From: Candidatus Babeliales bacterium
GTDB lineage: Bacteria > Babelota > Babeliae > Babelales > Vermiphilaceae
Length of the DNA: 64,000 nucleotides
Assembly (NCBI GenBank): GCA_035944115.1
Contig: DASZBJ010000029.1
Span: 52,918 to 116,917 of the forward strand
Direction of reading: 5' to 3'
The notes beneath the pieces are model-generated. The model was not told the DNA's origin. It searched no databases and saw only the letters and a list, made by a program, of their open reading frames with translations. Positions 63,887 through 64,000 of the stretch are shown here, piece by piece. Position numbers and translations under genes: made by a program. How positions within the stretch are numbered: the stretch's first letter is position 1; each line of letters begins with the position of its first letter.

Positions 63887-64000
63887 TCATTTAGTTAACT
63901 CAAAATTACATATTCCCGCAATGAGATTAAAACGTAATCCAAACCTCTTTCTTCGATTACGGTACTTGTCAGAAACTATTTTGAATCGTTTTATCATTCC
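63887..64000 (-). CDS. C-terminus of an IS5-family (DDE) transposase, partial
   Basis: The last 37 codons are visible; they end with TGA at 63887-63889. The residues FKIVSDKYRNRRKRFGLRFN followed by LIAGICNFEL match the C-terminal end of IS5/IS1031-type transposases, which carries the conserved Y-(2)-R-(3)-E-like region further upstream. The 5' part lies beyond the right edge. It is the only transposase seen in the window. Confidence 0.75.
   Translation of the reverse strand, partial: GMIKRFKIVSDKYRNRRKRFGLRFNLIAGICNFELTK

Noticed and set aside
1..64000. tRNA, rRNA, tmRNA and CRISPR arrays
   Set aside because: Gaps were read for T-loop-like GTTCRANNC sequences, conserved rRNA motifs and regular repeats; none was convincing. 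A covariance-model search would settle it.

Overview
The window looks like a chromosomal segment of a host-dependent, Gram-negative-type bacterium, most likely from the Dependentiae (TM6) or a similar intracellular lineage. This is inferred from gene content, not from a marker tree. The supporting signs are an ATP/ADP translocase of the energy-parasite type (20429-21820), a 13-14 repeat exported ankyrin protein (12908-15607), two AAA-ATPase/PD-(D/E)XK paralogs, tandem families of lineage-specific exported proteins, a TonB-like protein implying an outer membrane, and almost no biosynthetic genes apart from iron-sulfur cluster assembly and a peptidoglycan ligase. The DNA is AT-rich. About one third of the roughly 62 genes encode a protein with an N-terminal signal peptide, and most of those have no recognisable family.

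Layout. 1-5400: unknown exported proteins, Mn-type superoxide dismutase, a DivIC/FtsB-like protein, an S41 protease and an RRM RNA-binding protein. 5600-9800: informational genes (rpsI, a DksA-like zinc-finger protein, tadA, gyrB). 9770-15610: a candidate exported toxin with a tightly coupled downstream gene, then the ankyrin protein. 15780-21820: tilS, an exported AdoMet-decarboxylase-like pseudoenzyme, the first AAA-ATPase copy, a TonB-like gene and the nucleotide translocase. 22100-27660: a flavoprotein/epimerase pair and two tandem paralogous exported helical proteins. 27900-35900: dnaJ, nurA, an IscU/SufU scaffold, several exported or membrane proteins and an exported HAD protein. 35890-39970: a sufC-sufB-sufD-sufS operon. 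40080-45140: an orphan CdiI-like immunity gene, the second AAA-ATPase copy, smpB and tsaD. 45130-52320: rho with a very long disordered N-terminus, secF, rpmA and polA. 52360-55500: a second candidate toxin with two immunity-sized genes. 55600-63360: an M15 peptidase, priA, a tandem family of small exported ankyrin-like proteins interleaved with orn and a broken orn fragment, and a double-domain D-Ala-D-Ala ligase. The right edge (63448-64000) holds the end of an IS5-type transposase inserted into a gene whose 3' part survives.

The most interesting material falls in five groups. (1) Two large Sec-exported proteins share a chassis but have different C-terminal modules, each followed by a small adjacent gene, and an orphan CdiI-like gene lies elsewhere; together this suggests an undescribed polymorphic-toxin system. 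(2) A fused pair of Ddl domains has active-site motifs lost in a complementary pattern. (3) An exported SpeD-like protein lacks the self-processing serine and nearby histidine. (4) A tandem secreted family carries a truncated orn copy that records its duplication history. (5) The two ATPase paralogs share about 60 bp of 5' leader at opposite ends of the window. No rRNA, tRNA or CRISPR array was found.
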